Of a stretch of 64,000 nt of DNA, positions 37,498 to 45,234 are shown piece by piece. The notes beneath the pieces are model-generated. The model was not told the origin of the DNA and did no database searches. It saw only the letters and a list, made by a program, of their open reading frames with translations. Source of the stretch: Romboutsia weinsteinii (GTDB taxonomy: Bacteria; Bacillota; Clostridia; Peptostreptococcales; Peptostreptococcaceae); contig NZ_NOJY02000019.1 in the NCBI RefSeq assembly GCF_002250835.2, positions 1 to 64,000 on the forward strand, given 5' to 3'. The stretch's first letter is position 1; every line of letters starts with the position of its first letter. The translations under genes were made by a program, and so were the position numbers.

Positions 37498-38028
37498 TTA
37501 ATAGTCTAATTGCTTTAAACTCAAAACTAATTTATCATCAGAAACTTCTTTCAATTTATATAATCTTAATTTCGTCTCTATGTCCTTATCTATTTTCTCC
37601 AAATTACTAAAAAGGTCTCTAACCGAATCTATTGCATAAGCAAAAACGCTTAATACACCAGCACTTCCTAATTCCATACCCATAAGTTCAGTTTCTGATA
37701 ACTGATATTTCATTAGCTTATATATCTCTTTTGCGTATGCACCTTTGATTATTATAATGTCCCACTTGTCTTTTAAGCCAATTAGTAGTTCCTCTGGATT
37801 AAATACTTCCCATGCTAGATTTTCTTTTTCCAAGGCAAAAAGTTCGTCTAATACCTCACCAGATGTTTTTCCTAAGGTATCTGCTAATGCTGTTAATACC
37901 TTTACTGAATACTTTCCAACTTCTTTTTTGGTATGAGTCGAAAGCAGCTGTTGACTAATTCCCGTTTTTTTATGTACATCGTATCTCTTACAGTTGTTTC
38001 TTATTAAATATAAATCTAAGTAATTCAT
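37498..38028 (-). CDS. Hypothetical protein with N-terminal XRE-like helix-turn-helix
   Basis: A 176-residue protein. The first ~65 residues (LIRNNCKRYDVHKKTGISQQLLSTHTKK...) look like a Cro/CI-type DNA-binding domain; the rest is alpha-helical with no family I recognise. It is a lone gene between dapG and tepA, where the core cluster is otherwise contiguous, so it is probably an accessory insertion. GAGGATAAT precedes the ATG. Likely a small regulator or the antitoxin-like part of an orphan system, but no toxin gene adjoins it. Confidence 0.65.
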   Translation of the reverse strand: MNYLDLYLIRNNCKRYDVHKKTGISQQLLSTHTKKEVGKYSVKVLTALADTLGKTSGEVLDELFALEKENLAWEVFNPEELLIGLKDKWDIIIIKGAYAKEIYKLMKYQLSETELMGMELGSAGVLSVFAYAIDSVRDLFSNLEKIDKDIETKLRLYKLKEVSDDKLVLSLKQLDY

Positions 38029-38160
38029 ATTATCCTCCTAAATACCCCTATTTTATAATTGATTAGTCAAAAATATTTGATTAGTTAATTATATTGTAGT
38101 ATTAAAATTTTCTACATTCAAGCATTAGTTTAAATTTCTAATAATTATTATATATACAAT

Positions 38161-38191
38161 AAAAAAGAGCGATATATAATCTATCGCTCTC
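38161..38191 (-). terminator. Terminator of dapG
   Basis: The stem AAGAGCGATA with TATCGCTCTC is followed on the minus strand by a run of T. It lies just after the dapG stop. Confidence 0.88.
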
Positions 38192-38201
38192 TTACTATTA
38201 T

Positions 38202-39416
38202 TTATTTTACATAAAATTCATTGTGTATTGCATGAACAGCGTTAGCCATATCTGCTTTATTAATTAAGCAAGATATTGTCATATGTGAATCCGATGTTTG
38301 AAGCAATGATATACCAGCTTTTGATAAGGATCTTACTACTTTTGCCATGATACCAGGTGTACCTGTTATCTTTTGACCTATCAATGTCACCTTTGCACAG
38401 TCTGCATTTATTTCGTAATCAATATGATATCTATCTAGTATCTCACTTAACACCTTTATATCCTCTTCATCAATTACAAATGCCTTTTCCTCTATAAAGA
38501 AGTTTATCATATCTAAACTTATATTCTTTTCTTCTATCTCATTTAATATAGTCGTAAAATCAGCTTCTTGAGCTTTGATTTTAACTTGAGCTATCTTATC
38601 CTTATGAGCAACTGCTGTCATAAATCCAGTATCCTCTTCAAACTCAATTTCAGAGCTATGGTTTTTGTACATAGAACCTATTCTAGTACCATCACCTTCT
38701 GGATTTAATGTATTTTTTATAGCTAAAGTTATATCTCCACTTTTTGCAAGTTGAACTGCTCTTGGATGAATAACCTTAGCTCCTTTATCTGCCATTTGGA
38801 ATACTTCTTCATAGTCTATAAATTCTAAAACTTCTGCATCTGGCTCTACTCTAGGGTCAGCAGTCATTATACCATCTACATCAGTATATATTTCAACTTC
38901 TTCACAACCTAGAGCTTTTCCAATAGCTACTGCCGATGTGTCACTACCACCTCTTCCAAGAGTAGTTATCTCTCCATCTTCAGTGCCTCCCTGAAAGCCT
39001 GCTATTACTACTACTTTGCCTTCTGATATTTCTTTTTTTATTCTTTTCGGATTAATATTTATTATTTTAGAATCTGAATACTTGTTATTAGTAAGTATTC
39101 CTGCCTGTCTTCCTGTTAAGAATATTGCATCTATACCTTTGCCTTGTAACATGCTAGCAAGTATAGTACCTGATATAATCTCTCCACAAGACATTATAAG
39201 GTCTAACTCCCTTTTTTTAGGGATTTTATTTACCCCATTACATAATCCTATAAGCGTATCTGTAGCATATGGAGCACCTTTTCTACCCATAGCAGATACT
39301 ACTACTACTAAATCTATTTCTTTTTCTCTATAGGCTTGAACTATATTACAAACCTCACCCATTTTTTCATATGATTCTACCGATGTCCCACCAAACTTCT
39401 GAACTAAAACCCCCAT
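38202..39416 (-). CDS. dapG: Aspartate kinase
   Basis: A 404-residue monofunctional aspartokinase: amino-acid kinase domain with VQKFGGTSVES at the start, GRGGSDTSAVAIGKALG and YTDVDGIMTADPR, then two ACT regulatory domains (~265-400). It catalyses the first step to diaminopimelate, lysine, methionine and threonine. The position after ymxH and ymxG is the same as B. subtilis dapG, which lies in the spoVF/dapA operon; dipicolinate synthase genes are not seen here. ATG start with ATAGGAGG. Confidence 0.93.
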   Translation of the reverse strand: MGVLVQKFGGTSVESYEKMGEVCNIVQAYREKEIDLVVVVSAMGRKGAPYATDTLIGLCNGVNKIPKKRELDLIMSCGEIISGTILASMLQGKGIDAIFLTGRQAGILTNNKYSDSKIININPKRIKKEISEGKVVVIAGFQGGTEDGEITTLGRGGSDTSAVAIGKALGCEEVEIYTDVDGIMTADPRVEPDAEVLEFIDYEEVFQMADKGAKVIHPRAVQLAKSGDITLAIKNTLNPEGDGTRIGSMYKNHSSEIEFEEDTGFMTAVAHKDKIAQVKIKAQEADFTTILNEIEEKNISLDMINFFIEEKAFVIDEEDIKVLSEILDRYHIDYEINADCAKVTLIGQKITGTPGIMAKVVRSLSKAGISLLQTSDSHMTISCLINKADMANAVHAIHNEFYVK

Positions 39417-39425
39417 ACTATCCTC

Positions 39426-39671
39426 CTAATATATACCGTCGTACTCTATTATTATCATATCATTTCCTATTTTTTTAACACTTCTCCAAGGTACCTCAAG
39501 TACTGATTTATCTTTTCTAAGTCCAAAAAATCCCCTTTCTTTAGGTACTAACAATGCTAATATATTTCCTGTAGTTTCGTCTAGTATAAGGTCACATTCT
39601 CCAATTACACCTAGTCTCTCTCCTGTAACTAAGTTAACTATCTCTTTACCTGCTATTTCAGATAAATTCAT
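39426..39671 (-). CDS. ymxH: YlmC/YmxH family PRC-barrel protein
   Basis: An 81-residue PRC-barrel protein: LSEIAGKEIVNLVTGERLGVIGECDLILD followed by LEVPWRSVKKIGNDMIIIE. Members are induced during sporulation and their role is not established. It lies in the ymxG - ymxH - dapG arrangement also seen in Bacillus, with short gaps on both sides, so it is co-transcribed. GGGGGG precedes the ATG by seven bases. Confidence 0.87.
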   Translation of the reverse strand: MNLSEIAGKEIVNLVTGERLGVIGECDLILDETTGNILALLVPKERGFFGLRKDKSVLEVPWRSVKKIGNDMIIIEYDGIY

Positions 39672-39696
39672 GTTTATCCCCCCAATGGTTTTTTCC

Positions 39697-40938
39697 TTAT
39701 AATATAATTTTTTCTACATCCCTACCAACAATGCATACTCCTAAGTTTTCAAGGTTAAATACCTTATCAATAACCCTGTTTACAGTATCAATATCTACAT
39801 TATTTATGCACTCTAGTATTTCATCAGTTGTTTTTACACTTTTACCTAAAAGCATATCTTTTCCTATTGACATCATTCTGCTACTTGTACTTTCTAAGCC
39901 TAATATATAACTTCCCTTTAGCTGTTCTTTACTTGCATGTATTTCTTCGTTAGTTAAGTAGTTCTTACCTATTTTTTTAATTTCTTCTATAATTAAATTA
40001 TATACTTCTTCTAGGTTTTCGTTACTCATACTAGCAAATATACCAAACTCACCTATTTTTCTATATAATGCTTGAGATGAATAAATAGAATATACAAGAC
40101 CTCTCTCTTCTCTTATTCTTTGGAATAGCCTTGAGCTTATACTTCCTCCGAATATATTATTAATAACTGCTAGTGCATAAGCTTCTTCTATATTATCTGC
40201 TGGTACTGCTTTTAATGTCATTGCTAAGTTAACTTGTTCAGTATCTTTGTTTTTTGATATAAAACAAGAATTAAACTTGGCTTCATTTATATCTAGATTT
40301 ACTTCTTTACTTTTCCAATCTTTAAATTTACTTTCTAGTTTTTCAACCATCTCTTCAAATTTAAAGTTACCAGATATAGATATTACCGAATTATTAGGAA
40401 CATAATAATCATTAAAATACTCTAACATATTTTCTCTATTAATATCATATAAAGACTTAACAGTTCCTATTATATTCATTCCAAGCTTATCATCTTTGTA
40501 TATATTTTCAACTAACATGTCATAAGCTAGATCTTCTGGTGAATCTTCATACATTTTTAACTCTTCTAATATTACTGATCTTTCTTTATCTATTTCCGCC
40601 TGATCAAAGTTAGAATTCAATATCATATCACTCAGGATATCTATACCTTTGTCTATATGTTCATCTAATAGCTTTACGTAATAACATGTACACTCTTTAC
40701 TCGTAAAAGCATTTATTTGTCCCCCTAAATTGTCCATTTCACTTGCTATATCCTTTGATGTTCTGTTTTTTGTACCTTTAAACATCATATGCTCTATAAA
40801 ATGAGAAACCCCACTTATACTTTCGTCCTCTATTCTTGAACCAGCATTTATCCAAACTCCAAGTGCAATTGATTTTAAATATGGTATTTCTTCCCCGATT
40901 ATAGTAAGTCCATTCTTTAGTGTGTGTTTTTTATACAT
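39697..40938 (-). CDS. ymxG: M16 family zinc peptidase YmxG
   Basis: About 413 residues, a processing-peptidase-like M16 protein. The inverted zinc motif HFIEHMMFKGT (HxxEH) is near residue 50, with the distal Glu in ERSVILEELKMYEDSP. The C-terminal half is the inactive M16_C domain with RxxxY-like REERGLVYSIYS. Start is set at ATG 40938 with ATGGAGGACG upstream; the open frame continues eight codons to another ATG lying ahead of that ribosome site. The family is thought to degrade peptides during growth or sporulation. Confidence 0.92.
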   Translation of the reverse strand: MYKKHTLKNGLTIIGEEIPYLKSIALGVWINAGSRIEDESISGVSHFIEHMMFKGTKNRTSKDIASEMDNLGGQINAFTSKECTCYYVKLLDEHIDKGIDILSDMILNSNFDQAEIDKERSVILEELKMYEDSPEDLAYDMLVENIYKDDKLGMNIIGTVKSLYDINRENMLEYFNDYYVPNNSVISISGNFKFEEMVEKLESKFKDWKSKEVNLDINEAKFNSCFISKNKDTEQVNLAMTLKAVPADNIEEAYALAVINNIFGGSISSRLFQRIREERGLVYSIYSSQALYRKIGEFGIFASMSNENLEEVYNLIIEEIKKIGKNYLTNEEIHASKEQLKGSYILGLESTSSRMMSIGKDMLLGKSVKTTDEILECINNVDIDTVNRVIDKVFNLENLGVCIVGRDVEKIIL

Positions 40939-41017
40939 ACTCGTCCTCCATTTTTCTAACATTTGCTGATGATTCCTTACTCTACATGTATTAAATTATA
41001 GGTTAGTGAAGTGATTT

Positions 41018-41085
41018 ATTCAACTATAAAATGCTCTACGCTTGAGTGACGTGCCCTTGGCAAGCTCGCATCCTGTTGCTCCATT
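41018..41085 (-). other. GC-rich structured micro-locus or 22-codon ORF after the deacetylase gene
   Basis: Directly after the deacetylase stop the minus strand turns GC-rich (about 58% over ~45 bases, against under 30% around it). It can fold: GCTTG pairs with CAAGC, and outer ATGC pairs with GCAT. It also contains an ATG-to-TAA frame of 22 codons (first residues MEQQDASLPRARHSS), but this has no ribosome site and uses codons rare in the neighbouring genes. A conserved RNA element is therefore as likely as a peptide. I cannot name it. Confidence 0.4.
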
Positions 41086-41829
41086 TTAGAATATATCACT
41101 TAGTCTTCCTGGTTTAAATCCTTTATCTCTAACTATTTTTATAATATCGTCTATACATTGTGTAGTTGCATTAGTTGGATGCATTAATATTATGCTTCCA
41201 TCTTTCATTTCTTTATTATTAACTCTGTTTATTATTACATCTGGCTGTTCTCTATATTTCCAGTCTATAGTATCTATATCCCATTTGAAGCATATGTAAT
41301 CTAGTTCTTTTGCTGCCTTTACTGTGCCTTCTCCAAAAGATCCTGCTGGTGCTTGGAAGAATTTAGTCTTTTCTTGTATTATGTCTTCAATTATCTTTTT
41401 AGAAGTAGATATTTGTTCTAGATTATCTTCATATGATAGCTTTGCATAGTCTAGATGCTTGTGACCATGATTTCCTATTTCATGACCTTGTTCTTTGATT
41501 TTTAGTAAGAGATCTTTATTGTTCTCTGCCCATCTACCAGTTACATTAAATGTTATTTTAACGTCTTCTTTTTTGAGAGTTTCTAGTATTGATTCTACGT
41601 ATTCGCTTTCCCAACCTAGGTCTACGTTGCAGGTTAATGCAACGTATCCACTATTTGGTTTTGTACCTTGGTAGTATGGCATATCAGCTACATCATTAAG
41701 GTTAAACGTAGGTTTAGAGCCATCACCTCTATTTATCATTAATACTATCCCTACTAGTGCTACTATTATTACCGCTACTGATATAGCTATTTTCTTTAGT
41801 TTTTTTTTGTTGATTACCATCATAACCAT
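41086..41829 (-). CDS. Polysaccharide deacetylase family protein (YlxY-like)
   Basis: A 247-residue protein with an N-terminal membrane anchor (IAISVAVIIVALVGIVLMI) and a NodB domain from ~residue 55. Motifs: VALTCNVDLGWE, where the usual TFDDG/DDG is changed to NVDLG, so the first catalytic Asp pattern is not typical; HEIGNHGHKHLDY with the metal His; FFQAPAGSFGE; WDIDTIDW; and IILMHPT. Family members deacetylate peptidoglycan or chitin-like substrates; the B. subtilis neighbour of ymxG is ylxY, a sporulation-linked member. AGGAGG lies eight bases before the ATG. Confidence 0.85.
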   Translation of the reverse strand: MVMMVINKKKLKKIAISVAVIIVALVGIVLMINRGDGSKPTFNLNDVADMPYYQGTKPNSGYVALTCNVDLGWESEYVESILETLKKEDVKITFNVTGRWAENNKDLLLKIKEQGHEIGNHGHKHLDYAKLSYEDNLEQISTSKKIIEDIIQEKTKFFQAPAGSFGEGTVKAAKELDYICFKWDIDTIDWKYREQPDVIINRVNNKEMKDGSIILMHPTNATTQCIDDIIKIVRDKGFKPGRLSDIF

Positions 41830-41952
41830 GAGAACTTCCTCCTAAATATGTACAAATTATATCTTAGTTAATACTATTAAAAACAAGCCTTATTTATGCA
41901 TAGTAAATTAGTTAGAGTTTATTGATATATAACAGCCGTATGTATATTCTAC

Positions 41953-41982
41953 AAATAAGAGGCAGAATAAATTCTGCCTTCA
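41953..41982 (-). terminator. Terminator of the Ena-like gene pair
   Basis: The hairpin AAGGCAGAA with TTCTGCCT is followed by TTATTTG on the minus strand, three bases after the stop codon. Confidence 0.8.
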
Positions 41983-41984
41983 TT

Positions 41985-42485
41985 TTAATCTCCTATTACA
42001 TTAGATGGTATAACTGGATCTGTTGGATATCTTACATCAAAGAAGAACCTACCTATAATCGGGTCTCCTGGATGCTTTGAGAATGCTTTTACCACACTTA
42101 TTCCATTTGCTAGTGTTACTGCTTCTGAATTTGGCGCTACTTCTAATGTAATATCTCCGCATTCTCCTGTTACTGTATATACCATGGCAGTAGTTTGTGA
42201 TAAGTTTCTTGCTATCACCCTTCCTGATGGATATACTCCATCACATGAGCCTCCTCCATTTGTTAACTTTATATTAGATAGCTCTTCCTGATCAACTGCT
42301 GGAAACAATGTTGATTCATAAATTGTCTGTGGATTCTCCTCTCCATTAGTTATTGTTACATCAACAAAAAATTGCTGACTTACTATATTACAACCGCAAT
42401 CAACAGTAGATGTATCATCTAAGTGATTATAAGTAGATGTACTACATTTACTACATGTACATTTTTTACACGTGCAATTATCCAT
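41985..42485 (-). CDS. Cys-rich protein resembling endospore appendage subunit (Ena/DUF3992-like), copy B
   Basis: A 166-residue protein. The first ~33 residues hold eight cysteines in CxC and CxxC patterns (MDNCTCKKCTCSKCSTSTYN..., then DCGC). A beta-rich domain follows, with the segment YPSGRVIARNLSQTTAMVY and TLEVAPNSEAVTLANGISVVKA. It is a paralogue of the protein encoded just upstream, sharing GRVIARNLS, YTV-G and SEAV-LA. A Cys-rich N-terminal connector plus one jellyroll domain is the layout of Ena subunits, which polymerise into disulfide-linked fibres on Bacillus spores. Relation to Ena is my inference from pattern, not a search. No signal peptide, as expected of a mother-cell product. 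Confidence 0.62.
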   Translation of the reverse strand: MDNCTCKKCTCSKCSTSTYNHLDDTSTVDCGCNIVSQQFFVDVTITNGEENPQTIYESTLFPAVDQEELSNIKLTNGGGSCDGVYPSGRVIARNLSQTTAMVYTVTGECGDITLEVAPNSEAVTLANGISVVKAFSKHPGDPIIGRFFFDVRYPTDPVIPSNVIGD

Positions 42486-42544
42486 AACATATACCTCTTT
42501 CCTTATGCAAATTTACACTTCAAGCTTTAATATATAATATTTTC

Positions 42545-43102
42545 TTAATCCTCATTAATTGGATTTATTATATCAAATATAAATAACACCCTTGCTGGAT
42601 CTTTAGAACGAACTGAAGATGCTTCTACACGACTTATATCTTGAGCTAAAATAACCGCTTCTGATTTTGCTCCTACTTCTATAGTAGTAACTTGGCCAGA
42701 GCCTCCAATTACGGTATAGCTTATTGATGTGTTTGATGATAAGTTTCTTGCTATTACTCTACCTGATGGGAAACCTTCAATACATTGATTTTGACTAATA
42801 AAAGTCTGTGCATTTTTTACTCTAGTTTGAAACTTTGTAGAATTATAAATAACTGATACATTATTTCTTAGAATTGTACTTAAAACAAATCGTTGTTTCA
42901 CAAAATCTCCACAACATTCAATGCTAAGCTCATCATTAAAATGGATTTTGTATTCTTGCTTACAATCTTTTTTGTGATCACAATTTTTACATGAGTCCTC
43001 ACTACAGTCTCTGCAATCACAATTTTGGCACGAGTTTTCATTACACTCTCTACAGTCGTAATTTTTGCATGAGTATACACTATCATTTGGATATTTAGCC
43101 AT
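42545..43102 (-). CDS. Cys-rich protein resembling endospore appendage subunit (Ena/DUF3992-like), copy A
   Basis: About 185 residues. The N-terminal ~45 residues contain eleven or so cysteines, including two tandem 13-residue units (CRECNENSCQNCD and CRDCSEDSCKNCD). The beta-rich domain (~55-180) includes an IECCGDFVKQRFV strand with a Cys pair, FPSGRVIARNLSSNTSISY and IEVGAKSEAVILAQDISRVEAS. The layout matches copy B, 59 bases downstream, in one transcription unit. ATG 43102 is chosen because AGAGAGGTG lies upstream; a GTG three codons earlier sits inside it. A role in the spore surface or appendage is inferred. Confidence 0.62.
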   Translation of the reverse strand: MAKYPNDSVYSCKNYDCRECNENSCQNCDCRDCSEDSCKNCDHKKDCKQEYKIHFNDELSIECCGDFVKQRFVLSTILRNNVSVIYNSTKFQTRVKNAQTFISQNQCIEGFPSGRVIARNLSSNTSISYTVIGGSGQVTTIEVGAKSEAVILAQDISRVEASSVRSKDPARVLFIFDIINPINED

Positions 43103-43230
43103 ACTATCCACCTCTCTTTATAAAGCAGTTTATATATCTAGATTTAATATATTATACTATTTACAATAGAATTGGTTACTATATCAAGCTAGCTACTTTT
43201 TAATAACTAATTGCTCTTTATTTACAAATT

Positions 43231-43267
43231 AAAAGATGACTTTCATAAAAATCGAAAGTCATCTTTT
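43231..43267 (-). terminator. Terminator of the EEP-family gene
   Basis: A perfect 14-bp stem (AAAAGATGACTTTC with GAAAGTCATCTTTT) is followed by T-rich sequence on the minus strand. Confidence 0.88.
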
Positions 43268-43302
43268 AATACTTTATTTATATTTTAAATATCATCATAG
43301 GA

Positions 43303-44262
43303 TTAACAATATTGCCCTATATTAAATTCTGCCACAACACTTGCATGGTCAGATGGCCATAATTTTGTTTTAGTTTTGTCTGAATCCTTATCTCCTACTA
43401 CGGTAACTCTAATAACATCTAAGTCTACAAAATTTTTAACCAAAATCAAATCAATTCGTGTACTTAGTGTTGAAAAAGCATTTAGCAAGTCATTATCTTG
43501 ACAACAAGTAAATCCATCTCCAACACCTGAAATATCCCATACATCCTTAAAACCTGCAGAAATTAAATTTTCATAAGTTATACTGCCATCATTAGCATTA
43601 GCATTAAAATCTCCTATAAAAAATAGTGGGAAAGCTGTATTTCCTGGTCCAGAAATTAGTTCGTTTGCTTGGGCTATTTGTATATTCTCATCATTTACCT
43701 CTAGATGTGTATTTAATAATCTAAATATAGTACCTCTAAAACAAGCATCAATATATGACCATCCATGTAATATTGTTATTGGAAATCCTCCAACATCTAC
43801 CACTAAGTTATTTACAAAATTAGCCTCTTGTCTTTTTATAATCTCTATTTCACTATATTCACGAACTAATATAACATCTCTATCATGTAAGCTAACTAAG
43901 TTATTAGAGCTACTTGGAAGCGTACCTTCAAAGTTATTATTTAGTATTGCTACTTTGTAACATAATCCTAACTTATTCAACTCACAAAGAAGTATTTTTA
44001 TAAAATCATATTCAACTACATTAGAATTAGGTGGAATTAGTTTCCATATGGCAGCTTCTTGTAACCCAATAATATCTGGATTTTTTAACTTAATAATACG
44101 AGCTATTGCTTTTGCACGCATTGGAAAGTTTGTAGCTAAAAATTGTCTAAAAACTTCTGTTACTCTAAAAGGTATTTGCGCAGGTAAAGCGTTAAATAAA
44201 GGTAGTAAGCTTGCTCCAAAATAAATATTCCATGTCATAACTGATAGTGTATCTTTTTTCAA
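43303..44262 (-). CDS. Endonuclease/exonuclease/phosphatase (EEP) family hydrolase
   Basis: About 319 residues of the DNase I-like fold. Visible active-site motifs are MTWNIYFG near the start, IIGLQEAA (Mg-binding Glu), LNTHLEV (His), FFIGDFNANAN (Asp/Asn), and LWPSDHASVVAEF (catalytic His) at the end. Substrate could be nucleic acid, phospholipid or an inositol phosphate; the sequence does not decide. There is no signal peptide. Start TTG 44262 has AAAAGGTG six bases upstream; the ORF extends three codons to a GTG inside that site. It lies before the Ena-like pair but has its own terminator. Confidence 0.82.
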   Translation of the reverse strand: MKKDTLSVMTWNIYFGASLLPLFNALPAQIPFRVTEVFRQFLATNFPMRAKAIARIIKLKNPDIIGLQEAAIWKLIPPNSNVVEYDFIKILLCELNKLGLCYKVAILNNNFEGTLPSSSNNLVSLHDRDVILVREYSEIEIIKRQEANFVNNLVVDVGGFPITILHGWSYIDACFRGTIFRLLNTHLEVNDENIQIAQANELISGPGNTAFPLFFIGDFNANANDGSITYENLISAGFKDVWDISGVGDGFTCCQDNDLLNAFSTLSTRIDLILVKNFVDLDVIRVTVVGDKDSDKTKTKLWPSDHASVVAEFNIGQYC

Positions 44263-44374
44263 AATTATCACCTTTTTTCAAATTATTTACTATAATATAT
44301 GATTTAATTAAAAATGTTGATAACATAATAAGACATATTTCTATAACTTAACTAGATAGATGTATTCTACAATT

Positions 44375-44950
44375 TTAGAATAAGATAAATATCATAACAA
44401 TCGCTACTACTAATGTCACTAAACCAGAGCCTATTGCTAACAAAATTTTCTGATATATTCGTTTCCCATACTCCTGATTCTTTTCACGTTCATCCATATT
44501 TTTACCATCTAAAAAAGTAATAATTTCTCTATAGGTTTGGATATTAAAATTCTTTTTATGTTTTTCAACTCGAATTGCATAATATATTGATCCTACAGCT
44601 ATCAATCCCCAAATTCCAAACCCAATATCTCCCATGAATCGTACAAGTGGAATAGGTAATAAAATAGTGCCTAGCATCAATATGCTAAAAATATTTCTAT
44701 CATGTTTAAATACATCAATGTCTTCTTTTTTAATTTGTTCTTTCATTTCTTCAAGGTCCCCTTTAATTAATATGTCAAGAGATACATTAAAAAGAGAGCT
44801 TAGCAGTAATAAGCTTTTCACATCAGGGTAGTTTTTATTATTTTCCCAATTTGAGATAGTTTGACGAGATACAAATATCTTTTCAGCTAATCCATCTTGT
44901 GAGAGCTCCATTTCTGTTCTATATTTTTTTATTTGTTTTCCAATCTCCAT
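44375..44950 (-). CDS. XRE-family regulator with C-terminal membrane domain
   Basis: A 191-residue protein: an N-terminal Cro/CI helix-turn-helix (IGKQIKKYRTEMELSQDGLAEKIFVSRQTISNWENNKNYPD) and, after a charged linker, three hydrophobic helices (~88-130 and ~168-190). Such membrane-tethered XRE regulators are common in Firmicutes and often respond to envelope state. Two identical 14-base palindromes in its promoter region suggest autorepression. AGGAGG lies seven bases before the ATG. Confidence 0.85.
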   Translation of the reverse strand: MEIGKQIKKYRTEMELSQDGLAEKIFVSRQTISNWENNKNYPDVKSLLLLSSLFNVSLDILIKGDLEEMKEQIKKEDIDVFKHDRNIFSILMLGTILLPIPLVRFMGDIGFGIWGLIAVGSIYYAIRVEKHKKNFNIQTYREIITFLDGKNMDEREKNQEYGKRIYQKILLAIGSGLVTLVVAIVMIFILF

Positions 44951-45000
44951 ACAATGACCTCCTGCACCATTAGTCTATAACCTCCAGTTAATTTTCACCA

Positions 45001-45048
45001 TCAAAAGTATTTGATATTGCCTATTTTTCGCATGTCAAAAGTATTTGA
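45001..45048 (-). promoter_or_regulatory. Tandem palindromic operators upstream of the XRE gene
   Basis: TCAAAAGTATTTGA occurs twice, at 45001-45014 and 45035-45048, 34 bases apart (about three helical turns), 50 to 100 bases before the XRE start codon. On the minus strand the distal copy runs into TTGACA, a possible -35 box. Confidence 0.6.
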
Positions 45049-45151
45049 CACTCTACAAATCCCTATTTATCTATATTATATCAGAACTTATAGATTCGCA
45101 AATTGTTCACTAAAATATACTTTGAAGTGTTATAATTTCCTTGGTAATAAA

Positions 45152-45180
45152 AAAAGACGAGAGTTTATTCTCGTCTTCTT
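45152..45180 (-). terminator. Terminator of the PTS operon
   Basis: The stem AAGACGAGA with TCTCGTCTT is followed on the minus strand by a run of T. It lies ~55 bases after the yajC stop. Confidence 0.88.
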
Positions 45181-45234
45181 TATTACTTCTTCTATTTTTT
45201 AGTATGCTTAGTAGCTTTCTTTCTATTATATAGA

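Noticed and set aside
37498-38028. Antitoxin of a toxin-antitoxin pair
   Set aside because: No small toxin-like gene is adjacent on either strand; only the XRE-like domain is supported.
38202-39671. Lysine riboswitch ahead of dapG
   Set aside because: dapG lies 9 bases after ymxH inside an operon, leaving no room for a leader; none seen upstream of ymxG either.
41018-41085. tRNA, SRP RNA, 6S RNA or riboswitch at the GC-rich micro-locus
   Set aside because: Too short, and no cloverleaf, CCA end, SRP tetraloop or known riboswitch core is present; reported instead as an unassigned element.
42898-43086. Second frame through the Cys-rich region of Ena-like copy A
   Set aside because: Out-of-frame reading of the tandem Cys repeats; no ribosome site of its own, and the main frame has a good start and conserved paralogue.
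45011-45202. 63-codon plus-strand open frame after the XRE promoter region
   Set aside because: No ribosome binding site, runs through the palindromic operators and the PTS terminator, and its composition is that of random AT-rich sequence.
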